Assembly (NCBI GenBank): GCA_009760855.2
Contig: WPIO01000002.1
Coordinates: 1,891,501-1,955,500, forward strand
Origin: Cristatella mucedo
Taxonomy: Eukaryota; Bryozoa; Phylactolaemata; Cristatellidae
Reading direction: 5' to 3'
Length of the DNA: 64,000 nt
The position numbers and the translations under genes were made by a program. The notes beneath the pieces were generated by a model, which ran no database searches, had not been told where the DNA came from, and saw only the letters and a program-made list of their open reading frames with translations. Positions 11,625 to 30,429 of the stretch are shown here, piece by piece. How positions within the stretch are numbered: position 1 is the first letter of the stretch; each line of letters begins with the position of its first letter.

Positions 11625-13420
11625 GATGGCTGGTGTGAAGAATTAACTGTAGCCCAGTAAACATCTGCCGAGCGCTCCTTAGATTTAGCTGTAGGTGGTT
11701 CACAGCCTATTATTAAAGCCTTGGTCACTCGTCCTGCGACGGCTCCTATATCACTAGCTTTCAAGCCAGCATCTCTAGAATGCAATTGCAATCGTCTACA
11801 ACTGCCTATCCGTTCAAAGCGTCCTTCACTTTCAGCTGGTCTCCCCAGCTACCATGCAGCAATTACCATTTACCAATCCCAGCATCGCGGTCGGTGCTTG
11901 TTTGTGGCATTTGCCGGGCATGCAAATGGGGTGGCAAGCCTAAAAGCTATGCTGCAGGGTATTTGCGAGTCCTTTCCTGCAATGCATCGTGAGGGAAGCT
12001 TCGATCTGCGAGTGCACCCACAACTTAGCAAGCGATCGCGTGCTCCAATAAACCTCACGGGAGCAGCAACATCAAAGCAGAATCTATCTGGTCGTCCAGT
12101 CGCCAAGGAGCGATCATTAAGATATGCCTGCCGGAAAGGTGGACACTTAAAAGCGCTCATTAACTCGGCTGCTGCATTAAAATTGCTGCTCGTGATAACA
12201 AGCACGGCAGGGTGTGCATGCTTTCGACAAAGGAGTGGTGCATGATTAGCAGCATAATTAGATGGCTTGGCTCAGGAATGGCTGTGCTACAGTATAATGC
12301 CATCGACAGATCAGGCAAAAAGAAATACGTTATTCCTAAGACCAATCAACTACAACATACTCATATCTGACTGGACTAGTTAATCGCTGAGGCTTCTATC
12401 ATTTGTGAAGCCTACTTTTAGCTGTTGTTCCAACTGTGCGCTTGTTCAATTGCATTCGCCCATCAAATGTGACTCACATTTACTGCTGCTGTATTTCGTA
12501 TGACAATATTGTTTACCAAGATTCCGGAAGCCATCAGACTTACCAGCGTGTTTGCTATGCTAGCACAGCTGTATCCTCTGGTTTCTTTCTCAGCCGTACG
12601 ATTAAGAAGAATTATAAGCACTGATCTCTACCAACATTTGATAGACATTGGCTGATTCGGACATCGGTAAGCAAATGAAGGACATGTCTACGGTAAAGAA
12701 AGTGGAGGGTAGGGGCTGGGTGGCTGAACTGTTTGCCATTTACAGTCACACTGAGATCTTCAGCAGAGCACAAGTATTTCGAGAGTACGCGATAATTATA
12801 TCATAAAATATTCCATAACCAATCTTCAAAATTTTTAAGCCTGCATCAACTGTTAAAAAATACGTGTTCGAGGAAAATCGTCCTAGAGGAAAGTGACACA
12901 AAAAAGGTTATAAGCATGACTAGTACTTCATGCATGTGGAAAAAACGACTAGGGCTACGACTGCTTTTTAAGTGATCTTATTTTAGCGATGCCTTGGGTA
13001 CTCTCAATAGAATAAATGTCTCCCTCTCCAACTCCTCCAGAATGCCAGCTGACGGCATCCTAAGAAACTCTCTGGAGTTCTTGAATAAATGAATAATAAA
13101 ATATAATCAGATCCCTATCAGCTCATTGAAATTCACATTCCTAACCCTTATGATATTGAGCAGGTTGTTCAAAATGTGACGACCCTTAGGTGAAGTAATT
13201 AATACTCTGAGCCGTAGAGTATGTAAGCCAGGCTTGCCTTGACGACTACATTGTGCTGGATTGTTAGATTGCTAGATTGTTACTAGATTTTCTGGTACTG
13301 TAGTGACATGTACTGGGTACATGGCACAGCCATCTTGTTGAGGCCATATGCTACAAGCTGCCAGCCATCTTCGCGATTGAATAGCACCATATCTAAGCCC
13401 ATCGAAACTCATTAAAATAA
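11625..13420. other. No recognised feature
   Basis: A 174-codon plus-strand frame (11721-12245) overlaps a 111-codon minus-strand frame. Neither carries a recognisable domain, and one CxxxGGH-like string alone is not enough for a Gag call. The remainder is AT-rich non-coding DNA. Confidence 0.45.
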
Positions 13421-13429
13421 CTTTATTCT

Positions 13430-14030
13430 GAGCAAACACTCACGAGCCTTTTAAAGAATGCGTCCCGGCTGCTGGGCCTCTCGTTGGACTTGTTATCCGA
13501 GGGGGGTATTGTCTGGTGGCCATGGTATCCATTCCACGGAAGGGCAGGTTCGAGAGGCTGCGAAGTACCTGCTGCCTGCTGCTGCATGCAGTGAGTATAG
13601 CACTTCATATCCAAGAACCGAAGCCTCGTGGCTTTCTGGGGTAAATGTATCTACACAGGTCACAGCCAGCCGATTGGCCCGATCCAACAGATAAGATGCA
13701 TTTTCACCAATAAATACCTTATGCAGACCAAAACAGCTGACCTCAGCTAGCACAGCAGCCACACGGTTGAACCGCTTGACTGCCCAACTGCCAGCACTGC
13801 ACACAAGCTGCATCACACTGCCCTCAAAGCATGATGGGCAGCATTATTAGCAGTACCTTCGGCTGTCTGGAGCTGGCCCAGCTGTGCAGACGCGATAAAT
13901 AATATAAGATCCATGACCACACTTAAAGGTCAGCCTCAGCTGCTTAGTCACCCAGGCATGACCGTATATGGGCATCACGGACAGCTATTGGCATTGGCTC
14001 AGCTGATCCATGGTGAAAGGAGAGGGGGTA
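13430..14030. repeat. Diverged duplicate, downstream flank of tubulin gene A
   Basis: Shares blocks in the same order with 22,680-23,120: AACAGATAAGATGCA/ATCAGATACGATGCG, CACACGGTTGAACCGC/CGTACGGCTGAGCTGC, and CCAGGCATGACCGTAT/TCAGGCATGACCGTAC. Each copy lies 3' of one alpha-tubulin gene, as expected if a unit larger than the gene was duplicated in tandem. Confidence 0.6.
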
Positions 14031-14384
14031 GCACAGCTGACAACTCTCGACTGGTCGACTGATCTTTGAACTCTCTTTGCTGTAGCACATTTGGTCACTC
14101 TCAACTTCTTACGAATGACTTCTTCTGCTGGCTACATCGCTCCAAGCTATGGCCCACTGTAGCATCTCTCACACCGAAATGCTGCTGACAGCCCAAGTTA
14201 GACAGCCTAGCTAATGCAGATGCTGTGGGAAGTAGGGTCTTCACGTGCTAGCTGCTAGCCTCGACCGAGGACCAACAGTTCAGTGCCAGTTCAGTGTCTC
14301 GGTGGGCAGCAGCTTGTATACCAGGTAAATGCCTTTGGCAGGTTTTACTGACCACTACTCCCCTGACGGCTAGCACACAAAAAG

Positions 14385-14510
14385 CCTAATGATAATAATA
14401 ATAATGCATTTGATAGTGCCCTCTGAGAACTCAACCTCTTTCTAGGCACTTTATACATGCTACAAAGGAAGCATGGTCGAATAGTTAGTGGTAGCATTCT
14501 CAAGCCTAAC
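14385..14510 (-). repeat. LINE family-A tail fragment
   Basis: (AAT)n, then GATAGTGCCCTCTGAGAACTC, TTTCTAGGCAC, and AAGGAAGCATGGTCGAATAG, the family-A 3' end in inverted orientation. Confidence 0.8.
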
Positions 14511-14559
14511 AGCCAAGATAGTAGCACTGCCTAGGCCGGCTGCATAAGATTTCGTTTGT

Positions 14560-14960
14560 ATGTCAGGATGCATACCCGTTTGCAAAAAAATCCATTGCCT
14601 TGTGGAGACTGTGCATTTAGTTCGTATGCTCCCAAAGCCTGGAACTCACTTCCGACTTGCATCACATCCCCTGACTTGACCACATTTAAAAAAAATTAAA
14701 AACGCACCTATGTATGACAGCATTTAGTGGGTCCCTGTGATTCGTCCTTCATGTGCTTATGCGTGCTGACACTGCATGCTGCCACTAACCACACTTGCAT
14801 GCTGACCGTGTGCATGTCACCTCTAACCATGTTATTCGTGTTGTTTATCAAGCATGATACCTCTCACCATTCGACCGTGTTTCCTTAGCAGCAAATGTAA
14901 AGCACCTAGAAAGAGATTGAGTTCTCTGAGGGCACTTTATCAAGTGCATTATTATTGTTA
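14560..14960 (+). repeat. LINE family-A 3' fragment with end of RT frame
   Basis: Contains the end of the RT-coding region (TCGTATGCTCCCAAAGCCTG, encoding SYAPKAW) followed by the full family-A 3' tail ending in (TTA)n near 14,960. Confidence 0.8.
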
Positions 14961-15089
14961 TTATTGTGGCAAGTGTATTACTTTGGCTCCCATGCCCACT
15001 GAACCAGCCGCTGGGAACTGCTGCAACTACTAGGCATGCCCTATAGTCCCAGCACCTCAGTCACTCGAGTATAGAAACGATATGGAATT

Positions 15090-15237
15090 AAAAAATATAA
15101 TTCACTTATATGACACCTAAAGAGAACTTAATCTGTATTCAGAAGCTTCACATGTGCCACGGGGGGGGGGCTCACGACCCTGGCCACGACCTTGGTCGGG
15201 GCAAGCACCTTAACCTCTGGGCCAAACCAGCGAGGCA
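15090..15237 (-). repeat. tRNA-derived SINE, family 1
   Basis: The minus strand reads a tRNA-like head (TTAAGGTGCTTGCCCCGACC) followed by a tail (GAATACAGATTAAGTTCTC, then an ATATAAGTGAATTATA end) that resembles the family-A LINE 3' end. Closely related to the copy at 20,060-20,197. Confidence 0.65.
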
Positions 15238-15415
15238 GCCTTAAGCTGGTCTCATTCGGAGCAAGAGCATGAGCAGTGGTTGCTGCATCTCATGCGTCAA
15301 GAAGTTTTTTGGAAAGAAACGAGCAGAGGCTAATCATCTGCCGGAATCCGTATACCTTCTGCATGCTGAATGCATTCAGGACGGTCAAAGACAATTAAAA
15401 CTACAAAATTCTGTT

Positions 15416-15421
15416 TTTATT
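15416..15421 (-). terminator. Polyadenylation signal of alpha-tubulin gene A
   Basis: AATAAA on the minus strand, about 115 nt past the stop codon. Gene B has AATAAA in nearly the same local sequence at 23,801, which supports function. Confidence 0.7.
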
Positions 15422-15533
15422 GACCTACTATGTGCAATAGCAACAAGCCAGTAAGCAAAGTAGTGGTACGGAGCACACTGCTTGCGAATGCATCGCCACT
15501 TGCCCAACCATTCACGATGACAAGGTGCACGAT

Positions 15534-19193
<3,660 letters not shown>

Positions 19194-19320
19194 TTTTCTA
19201 TAGACGAATGAACTTCTCGGTCGGAACGAGACTGAAAAGCTCACGCGAACCTTCAATGGGCTCAGCAAGCAGTTCACGCCAGGAGCAGCGGGCCAATGAC
19301 TAATCAGGTTCTGGAACGAA

Positions 19321-19330
19321 GTTAATATAC
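19321..19330 (-). promoter_or_regulatory. TATA-like element of alpha-tubulin gene A
   Basis: The minus strand reads TGTATATTAAC, 131 nt upstream of the ATG. The TATAAAAG of gene B is 127 nt upstream of its ATG, and the intervening 5' leader is conserved between the genes (GAAAAGCTCACGCGA read on the plus strand). Confidence 0.55.
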
Positions 19331-20059
19331 ACCTGTGCAATGGTTTTTTGCTCTCCGGCGGAAGGATGGGCCGCATTGGCACCGTCGAGAGTTACTGCTG
19401 CGGCATAAAATAGTCCCGCTGTAGAAGCGCACTAGCGATTGATATTCATGGCAAAACTCGGCATTTCGCACACTTAGCACTAGAAGCAGCGTGCGCGGTG
19501 CGATCCGCGGTCCGCCGCTAGTCCCCGCAGCTCCCGGCTCGTGCGCGAACACGGTCCAGAGCGCGCCATCGCGGCAGCATCCCAGTCACCATAGCCATCG
19601 GCTTCCCCTCCCCCGTCCTGCTGCAGCTGCTGCCGGCGCACACTGCTACCGCAGGGGCGGGACGGAGGGCAGAAAACGTCGGTGCTGCATGCCAGTGGGC
19701 CGCCCGCCGTTTCGCGGCCGGCGCATCCGGCTTTGTCAGCTGCTTTAATGCTTGCAAGCCAGCGGAAGCTCTAGGGAAGAGCTATTTATCTGTAGAGGGA
19801 GAGGGTGAGTGGGGGCGAACTGAATTTGCGCCGTGGCACGACAGACGAGCGGCGGCCGCTGCTCTTGTCTGAAGGTTCGCTGGCGCCTCCGCTCTGAGGC
19901 ATGCTTGCCTCCCTTGCTTGCTTCCGGTACGCAACTCTTGAGAGAGAAGGGCAGCCGTCTGCAGCTCTGCAGGACAGCTGCTCGCCAGGAACGCCGGTCG
20001 AGCCGAACGTATACAGGCTTGTAGCATAACGCATTTTCGTTTTTATGAGCTCTTCGCCG

Positions 20060-20197
20060 AGCTGGTTTTGTCTAGCGGTTAAGGTGCTCGCCCCGACCAA
20101 GGTCTGACTGAGGTCGTGGGCTCGAGCCCCGAGGCATATGTGAAGCGCCTGAATAGAGATTAAGTTCTCTTGGGGCGCTATATAAATGAATTATATT
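20060..20197 (+). repeat. tRNA-derived SINE, family 1
   Basis: A-box-like CTAGCGGTTAAGGTGCTCG and B-box-like GGGCTCGAGCCCC lie in a tRNA-like head. They are followed by GCGCCTGAATAGAGATTAAG, GGGGCGCTATATAAATGAAT, which matches the family-A LINE 3' end. This is the expected structure of a SINE mobilised by a partner LINE. Confidence 0.7.
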
Positions 20198-20649
20198 TTT
20201 TTATTTCATGCACAACCAATCTTCATTCAATAAGACGTAATAATAATGCAGATCGCCAGCTAGATGGGTGCGTGCAAGCCGGACGCGTCGGCGGCTGCTC
20301 TGTGCGCCCCATCGACTGTGCAATTGCATTCCACCGCGCCTCGTTGCTTTGGCTAATGCGCTGTTTACGGCGCTGGTCGGCAGGAAAAACGGCTTCGTCT
20401 GCTTGTGGCAATAGGAGCGCTAGCTACGCCGTGGCCGCGACCAGCTGCCGGGTAGACCGGTACGGTAGACTGGCCGCCATTCTACTACCGATTACGACTG
20501 GGAACAAGACCAGCCGGATGGTGTCCAGCTTCGGGCACTGGCAGGGTTAAAGGGCGTACGCCGGGATCAGCACGTGACTTCAGTCCCGATAGACAAGTTT
20601 CAGGCACCGGAAGCACGCGACTTCTTCTGGTCGCTCAAGCAATGTTATC

Positions 20650-20815
20650 GGGCTGACGCTGTGCATGCCACCTGTAACCTTGTTATGCCCCGTTGACTTT
20701 GTGCATGCTACCACCAAACATACGATCGCGCTTCCTTTACAGCATATGTAAAGGGCTTAGAAAGAGTAATAAGTTCTCAAAAGGGCGCTGTTCAAATGTA
20801 TTACTATTATTATAA
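20650..20815 (+). repeat. LINE family-A tail
   Basis: CTGACGCTGTGCATGCCACC, GTGCATGCTACCACC, CATATGTAAAGGGCTTAGAAAG, ending in (TTA)n. Confidence 0.75.
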
Positions 20816-21069
20816 GCATAAGCATCCGCATGCCATTTATGCTTCGAAAAATCTACGCTCTCACTCCTTCGCCTACCTGTACGTCATGTCTTTCGCGCTT
20901 GGCTTAGTGTCGTATGCTTGAAAACTTGGTGTCTCAAACTGATTGATCAGTGCATCGATAGCCTTTAGCCTTTCGCTGCCAAAGCATGAGCACGGAACGA
21001 AAAGTGCAGGCGAGATGCAGATCCGAGCGTTGCACAGCCTGTCCGAGATGAGTATATTGCTTTACTCAA

Positions 21070-22670
21070 GAGCGGGATATACAGAATCCCCAGAGGTGCC
21101 CTTTACAGCAAGCATTACGCTCTCAGAAAGTTGCCAGGGTCTCAACCCTTGGAAAAATTGTTGCGGCTAGAACGGAGCCCTATGATATTAAGCAGTTGAA
21201 ATTAGTGCATAAGCTTTTCTTAGATATGGGTATGCTTTTAGGAAGAATGCGAATTGTATATATGTGTGTGCGCGAGCGTGTGTGTGTGTGCGTGTACACG
21301 CGTAACAACTTGCTTATGCTGCCGTCTTGCTTGGCCTATTGGGTGTGAAAAACGTGTACACAGAACTTGTACAGCAGTTTCTTTGGAAACAGTTTCTGTT
21401 TTCGGAGGATGGTTTGGGTAGCACCGGCAGTACACGGCGAAGTGAGAATATTGGGATGTGCCCAGTACCCCGTGTCGAAAAATCGTTACGATGATTTCGT
21501 CGGGCACAGTGTCGCTCCAGGTTTCAGTCATCCGGTTTTGAGAATGCGCAGGCCAGATTTAGTTTGACATCGTGAAAGATATCGATAACACACATGGATC
21601 GGGAAACCAGCTAATAACGTTTCTTGATGAAAAAAGAGCTTCGGAACCGTATTAAACTGCTATTGAAGTCTCAGCAAACACCAGATCCCAAAACTGTGGT
21701 GATTTGCACGAATTACAACAGGTTTTCATTAAGATTATTATTAATAATAATATGTCACTTATAAAGAGCCATAGAAGAACAGATTCGCTATTCAAGCGCT
21801 TTAGAACTCACTTAGCGAGGATAAAAAATAAAGGATTAATGACATGAGCGGTATCACGCTTCGGAAACTATGCACAGGCACATTAGTATCATACTTAGGT
21901 CAGTATGGTAAAGTAAGCATAGTACACTAATGACCAATGGTCAGTAGAACCTTTTACTTGCAACATGCACTAAATCATGCACTGATTATGCGAAGATGAT
22001 TCAATTTAGTAGATGCATTTCGCATTAAGAACTAGAAATTCAAGACCTAGATTGTTTTAAAGATTCATTGATTCATTGTTTACCAAACAACTCTGTTGGG
22101 TGATTTTCCTTTCTAGTGTATCAGCGATTTCTTTCATAGTTTCGAGCCACGTCAGACCTTTAATTGTGAGTACTAAGGATAACCGACTTAAAAACTCTGG
22201 ATAATTGCCGAGACAATGACGGATGCAGCTGAAATACATTTTTATAGTGAGAATAATACTTGCTGAATTGTTAATATCTGACTTTGCTGTGCTCTGACTG
22301 TTTCAAAATAAAATGATTGAAAATTTTTAACTTGTGAGGAGCTAGATATTGCTCCACATACTGCAAAATAGAAGCGGCGCGTTTAATGCACTATGCTACC
22401 CATTTGGCCAGGTCAGTTTCGTGCAGACTGCCGTACACTATCTGAACCCGTTGGGGACAGATCTTGTTAACATAAATGTCGACATGAACCCGTGAACTAG
22501 TTACAAATTTGGAGGTACGGCTAGTTCTGCATGCCGAGTGCCAACGGCCCCGTCTCAGCGCTCTTGGAGCGACCGATCTTGAGGCGATCCCACTTATTTT
22601 CTAGCTGCTGCTCCCATAGCTACTGCCGTCCCATGTAGCCGGCCCAGTACCTTGCAGCCGCTGCCGGTAG
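21070..22670. other. No recognised feature
   Basis: AT-rich intergenic DNA with a GT-rich patch at 21,266-21,300. Short open frames lack family motifs. Confidence 0.45.
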
Positions 22671-22679
22671 CCCTGCACT

Positions 22680-23120
22680 CAATGGCCACACGGCGCCCGG
22701 CTAGAAATGCATGCACAAGGAGATCGCTGCCGATAGAGCCCGTCGATCAGATACGATGCGTTTCCATCCCGAGCAGATTGAACTCGCCCGGCACCATACG
22801 ACAGCGAGCACAAAAGCCGTACGGCTGAGCTGCCTGACTGGCAGCCACAGTCCCATCCCACTCGGCCTACTCATCATAATGTGCAGCATTCTTGGCCACT
22901 ACAGCCGCAGGCATGGCAACAACTGTCTGCCAGCAGCTGTGCCAATGTGATTAATGGTGATGGGCTCGGTCCACAGTGGAAGGTCTGCCTGGCTGCTCAG
23001 TCACTCAGGCATGACCGTACAAGGCCAGCTCTTGTCTCGGTGACCCACTTTGAAAGCATGGGCTGTGCGAGGCTGGGGACTAGCGATTGCTGGGCAGCAC
23101 ATTGACGATTCCCACTCCTG
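22680..23120. repeat. Diverged duplicate, downstream flank of tubulin gene B
   Basis: Partner of 13,430-14,030, with the same blocks in the same order. Lies about 0.8-1.2 kb past the stop codon of gene B. Confidence 0.6.
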
Positions 23121-23800
23121 CGAGCCTGCTCGCGAAGCTAAACTTGCTCCAAAAGACCCTGAGCTTTCAACGTTGCTCCCTAGTAGCTGAGTTCACAGCT
23201 AGGCAGCTCCGAGAGGAGCTGAGCAGCCCCAACAGGACAGCCTAGCCAGTTGTGCCAGCGCTGGGCAGAAACCAGCATGCTCCCGGTCTCGGCCGGCAGC
23301 AGCTCCTATTCTTGGAACCACCGTTGCAGCTGTTTTCCTGACTACTTCCCTCCCCTACCTAATATGCCAGCTCAAATGGTAGCTTGGGTAAGAACTCCAG
23401 AGTCAATAGGCAGGATTTCTTTGGGGGAGGGGGACTGACCAAGGCGGTCTCTACCAGCCAGGATGCACTTCACCCTGGATACAGATAACCGATGCCAACA
23501 AAAAAAGTTTATGGTGACTAAAAAAGGCCTTCATGCACGCTCAACTTTTTAAGACACAACTGTGACCTCAATACATGCATGCACTCTTTTCTATTCATGC
23601 CCACACACCTACATCGGTGATAAAACGAGAACTGCTTTACCAGTGACAACGAAACGACTTGTACTACTGCCGGTAAATGGTAGAATAAATTTATATAGTA
23701 AGCATCATCTATCAACAGACACCTCTTGAGGTTACCTAGCTTATATTCATGCTGGACATATGCATTACAGTCAAGCATCTTTGAAGCCAGGAAATTCTGT

Positions 23801-23806
23801 TTTATT
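23801..23806 (-). terminator. Polyadenylation signal of alpha-tubulin gene B
   Basis: AATAAA on the minus strand, about 90 nt past the stop. The surrounding AAATTCTGTTTTATTGAC (plus strand) is shared with gene A. Confidence 0.7.
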
Positions 23807-23894
23807 GACTTAACCAGCAATAATAGGAAGCCACCGTAGAGATATTTGCAGTATTGCCGCTTGCCCAAACATTCACCATGACAAGGTGCACGAT

Positions 23895-26377
<2,483 letters not shown>

Positions 26378-26503
26378 TTTTAGAAGACGACGAACCGGTT
26401 GGCAAACAGGAAACACGAAAAGCTCACGCGAGCCTTCAAAGAGCTCAGTAAGCAGCAGCACGCCACGAGTAGCGACCGGAATGGCTGGTGAAGTTCCGGT
26501 AGA

Positions 26504-26511
26504 CTTTTATA
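26504..26511 (-). promoter_or_regulatory. TATA box of alpha-tubulin gene B
   Basis: TATAAAAG on the minus strand, 127 nt upstream of the ATG, leaving room for a 5' leader of about 100 nt. Confidence 0.7.
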
Positions 26512-26949
26512 TCGAGGAGCCCGCCCGGCGGAAGGATGCGCCGTGGTGGACAGTCGAGAGATAGCGGAGCAGTAAAAAAAGAGTTCTGGTGCACGGATGA
26601 AATTGCACTAGAATGCAGTTTAAGCACAAAATAAACTCTATAATAGACATTATAATTGTTCCAGATATTTTTAGCCTAAAAAATCTATGGCTACGATCTC
26701 CGACCACCGGCTTGGCGGCAGTTCTGGGTCACACCGCCAGCACCACGCCCCCTTATACGCCGTCCTGGCCTCCGGCTGGAACTAACGAGTTGGGGGGGGG
26801 GAGGGAGGAGTCTAGGGATAAGTGACGCACCTGGCAAACCTTGTGGTGATATCTGGATTGCGGCTTTTGTGGGTTGACCAGCGCGGTCTGCGACGTTAGC
26901 TTCATACGGAGCTGAATTGAAGAGAGGGGCGAAGGAGGAGGGCAGCGCC

Positions 26950-27061
<112 letters not shown>

Positions 27062-27399
27062 TTGTGAGCGGTCGTCGATTGCCCGCCGCGGGCACAGCAG
27101 CATCGGCGGGCAGGCTTTCATTGGCTGCGTGGAGCTAGTGCTCGGACGGTTGGCCGCCAGGACGGTTTGCCTCCCCAGACGTGCCAGTGCTAACCAAGTA
27201 GATGTAGAATTTTATAAGCACCGACTTCATAATCGTCCCATTCGATAGCAACTAGCGCTAGGTACAAGCGACATCGCCACTGCGAAGATGCCCTGTTGTT
27301 TGCGTCATATAGAAGTCACTAGTTCGCGTCGTCACTTGACCGCATTTTAAAAGGCAGCAGGAAACCGCCCGCTTCCTTATGTCGTATGCAACTGCCCAT

Positions 27400-27505
27400 C
27401 GTGTGTTTTCCTTTGCTGCTAATGCGCATGACAAATACGATTAATCAGCTATGCTTCCTCTCCAGACTGCGAGAAGTGCCTAAAGAGAGATCAAGTTATT
27501 TGGGG
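27400..27505 (+). repeat. LINE family-A tail, left part, split by hAT
   Basis: GTGCCTAAAGAGAGATCAAG, TTATTTGGGG is the usual family-A tail. It continues at 29,686 (CGCTATAATAGTG) after the transposon. Confidence 0.75.
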
Positions 27506-29677
27506 CAAGGCTGCGAACAATAATATTGTTATTGTATTCAATGTTTTGATATTCATTAATAAATATATTGCAATATTCAATTCCAAACATACAGTATATT
27601 GCAATATTCTATGCCACCAATGCAATATTTGCACATCTTACAGTCACATATTGCAATTAATTGTCTATGATTTTACCAAACCTCTCTATATTCTTCTTCG
27701 TTCTCTCCGTTATCATCAGCTGTCTCTGAGTCATTTTCATTGACTGTCAAGGCGACCGGAGCCAAATTCCACAGTAACTTGTTTTGATTCAGATAAAGCA
27801 GCGTCTCCAAGGTTCTGGGTTGCAAACTACGACGTTGAGGAAATAACACTCGCTAAGCCATGGAGAAAAGTCTCTCCACCTCACATGATGCTGGTAGCAA
27901 GAAGCGCGTGCTGATGTACTTGCTGCATGCTTTCTTCTCTTCAACGCAATGTCGCTTGAGTGCTCGCTCAGCGAAAGACAATTGAGCATCAGCATCTGCA
28001 GCTTCTTCTGAGTCCTGAGCAGCAGGTAGCAACAATTATTCAATAGCACGTTCTTCATAAATTGTAAGTGCTCTCCTTATTTGCTATAATTTATCTTGAC
28101 GGTGGCCGTTTCCAAATCTTTGCTGTGGATGATATCTGCGTCGTTGCCAAGATAGTAGTCGAAGGCTAACTCTGGATACGAGTCAATGATCGATCGGGAT
28201 AAAACATCCGATTCTTTCAACAATAATAATAATAATGTACAACGACATGTCGCGTCGCTGCAGCGCTACCGTAACAGATTTGAAATCGGCAAATGCTTGC
28301 TTGAGATCTCGAATATTCCTTTTCTACCTAGCTGTGGGGAAAAGGTCCGTTATGTCATCGTCTGCCACATCAAGATTTGGAATGAGTCTTTAGAAGCACT
28401 GAAACATATCTGGAACGCCTGTCCAGCGAATGACGTTGCGCTTGACTGGGCGCAGGGAAGTCATCAAGCGAAATCGACCTGACTGTTTAGTGTTGACAAC
28501 TTTGACATGAGCTTCCCAATCAACTCCGATTCAGTTGCAAGGAGTGTGCTTATGCATGCCTCAACAGCCAAATTAAAACGGTGACTGCGGCATCCCAGAA
28601 GTGGCACACCAAGAAGGTCCGCTGCTGCCTTGTTGGTTGAGCAGTTGTCCCCAATCAAACAGAAAAGGGAATCAAGAGACAAGTAGTACTACTCAAGTGT
28701 CGATTTGACGAAATTCACATGGTACTCGGCAGTAAAATTCGTCCCATCAAGGAGAGGTTCGAGGGCCAACGGATGAATTTCAGGATCAGCAGCATGCTCC
28801 TTGCCAGGGTAAACGATAAAAAGACCAATAAAGTGTGTTGAATCCTCAGACCAGGCATCAAACACAAGAGCAAAAGTGGTAGCAGTAGCGACCTTGACAG
28901 ATATATTTTTCCACCGCCTCCACCAGCTTGAACATATATTTCTTGAGTGTTTTGACAGAGATCGGTTGCAGTTTCGTATTGCTTCGGGTGAGCTCTTATT
29001 TTTTGCAAAAGATCAATTTGAGCTCCCCCATGACAATCCATTCCAGCCATTTAGATGCATTGGGTGATCGACTATCAAGCATGTACTCCAAGGTGGTCTG
29101 TCCAGATACTGATTGTCCAGTTCCGGTGATGACACTTGCTGCTTCGGATTTGCCATCTCCATGTGCTTGCTCCGCCAAGTGAAACATTTCTAGATAATTC
29201 TGGTGCTTCTGCTTGATGTGGGATATCAGATTCTTGTAGCCGAGCTTAATGTTTTATTTGCGAACTGTTCTACAAGTGCATTTCCACATATTGGCTTCAG
29301 AACCAACAGGATTCTTACCAAAGTAAAGCTGACAGACCTTGTTTCAGGTGGAACTGTAGGACGAGAACTTGAACTCAAAATAAAGTTGCCAACCCCTGAG
29401 ACAAAAATGGCACCGCCACGATTGTACAGAATTGTGCAATTGGAAATTGTTATCGGTTAAATAGTTTATAAGGATATGATTATAATTTGATCTTTTCAAA
29501 CGTGAAAAGTCAATACACCACGCGACAGAGACGAAAAAGTTTATAATATCTTAATATATTTCAATATATTGTCAAATTTATTGGTATTTTCAACCAATGC
29601 CGCACAATAAATTGGTCAAAAGAATCAGCATTATATATTGTAGCCAATATATCGTAGTATATTTTATCGTAACCTTG
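27506..29677 (-). mobile_element. hAT-family DNA transposon, decayed
   Basis: The ends are imperfect inverted repeats (CAAGGCTGCGA at 27,506; CAAGGTTACGA on the minus strand from 29,677). They are flanked by 8-bp duplications ATTTGGGG (27,498-27,505) and ATTTGGGA (29,678-29,685). The minus strand encodes a BED-like zinc finger (CTC..GYKNLISHIKQKH, about 29,190-29,290), the hAT core motif ([20 protein letters not shown], then [11 protein letters not shown], about 28,560-28,670) and a C-terminal dimerisation region (CEVERLFSMA..PRTLETLLYLN, about 27,790-27,880). Several stops and frameshifts mean no active transposase. It mobilised by cut-and-paste when intact. Confidence 0.88.
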
Positions 29678-29699
29678 ATTTGGGACGCTATAATAGTGT

Positions 29700-30239
29700 G
29701 TTATCTTGTTTACAGATAGAAGCATTCAGGGCGCACACCGGAACCAATACCTGGCTTGCTGTATACCGAAGACAGCTGTCGCGCCGGTTGCCAAAAGTTC
29801 GCCCAGTCATTCCTATTTCGAAAGTATGCAGCAAGCCGCCCATTGCTGGCCTCGATTAGAGGTGCCCACCAAGTTTAAATACCTTGGTGTCTCCAGAGGA
29901 TTGATAAAGCACCATTTAGGCTGCATAACGTTAAGTTTTAGACGAACAGTACTGGTGAGATTTGGATTCAAATTCCATTGCTCTTCGGCAACGTGTAAAT
30001 TGCTTCCCTTAGTAACGTGATTTTTGGGCCTTCGGCAGACTTCCTATCCAGCGTACGTGAAGTGCCAAGAGAAACGCTTAGATCGCTTAGGGGATTCAGC
30101 AATTTTCATTGTTATAATTTTTTTATTATTCTTCTCAAAGATATTTTCAGAGGAAATACAATTATAAGGCTCTGTCATCTACTCAGCTACTCCATTCAAT
30201 GTTACCGGTCAGTGGATGACGAGGCAGCTATGCTTGTCG
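29700..30239. other. No recognised feature
   Basis: Short frames without motifs. Confidence 0.4.
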
Positions 30240-30405
30240 AGCAAATTGCGCCTCAGGTCTCTAACCACGTTATAGTTGTTAACACTGTGCATGCATGCTA
30301 CCACTAACCATTTGACCATGCCTCCTTTGCTGCATATATAAAGTGCCCGGAACAAATGTTAAGTTCTATAATGGTGTCATAAATATGTACTATTATTATT
30401 ATTAC
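30240..30405 (+). repeat. LINE family-A tail
   Basis: GTGCATGCATGCTACCACTA, CATATATAAAGTGCCCGG, then (ATT)n. Confidence 0.75.
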
Positions 30406-30429
30406 GATAAAAATTGTTAGAGGAAGCAT

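Noticed and set aside
11721-12245. 174-codon frame with a CxxxGGH-like string, possibly retroviral Gag
   Set aside because: One imperfect string and no protease, RT or LTR nearby; an overlapping frame is open on the other strand.
13493-13816. 107-codon minus-strand frame downstream of tubulin gene A
   Set aside because: The partner copy at 22.7 kb does not keep the frame; treated as a duplicated non-coding flank.
15269-15454. 61-codon plus-strand frame starting MSSGCCISC
   Set aside because: Lies antisense to the 3' untranslated region of tubulin gene A; no homology recognised.
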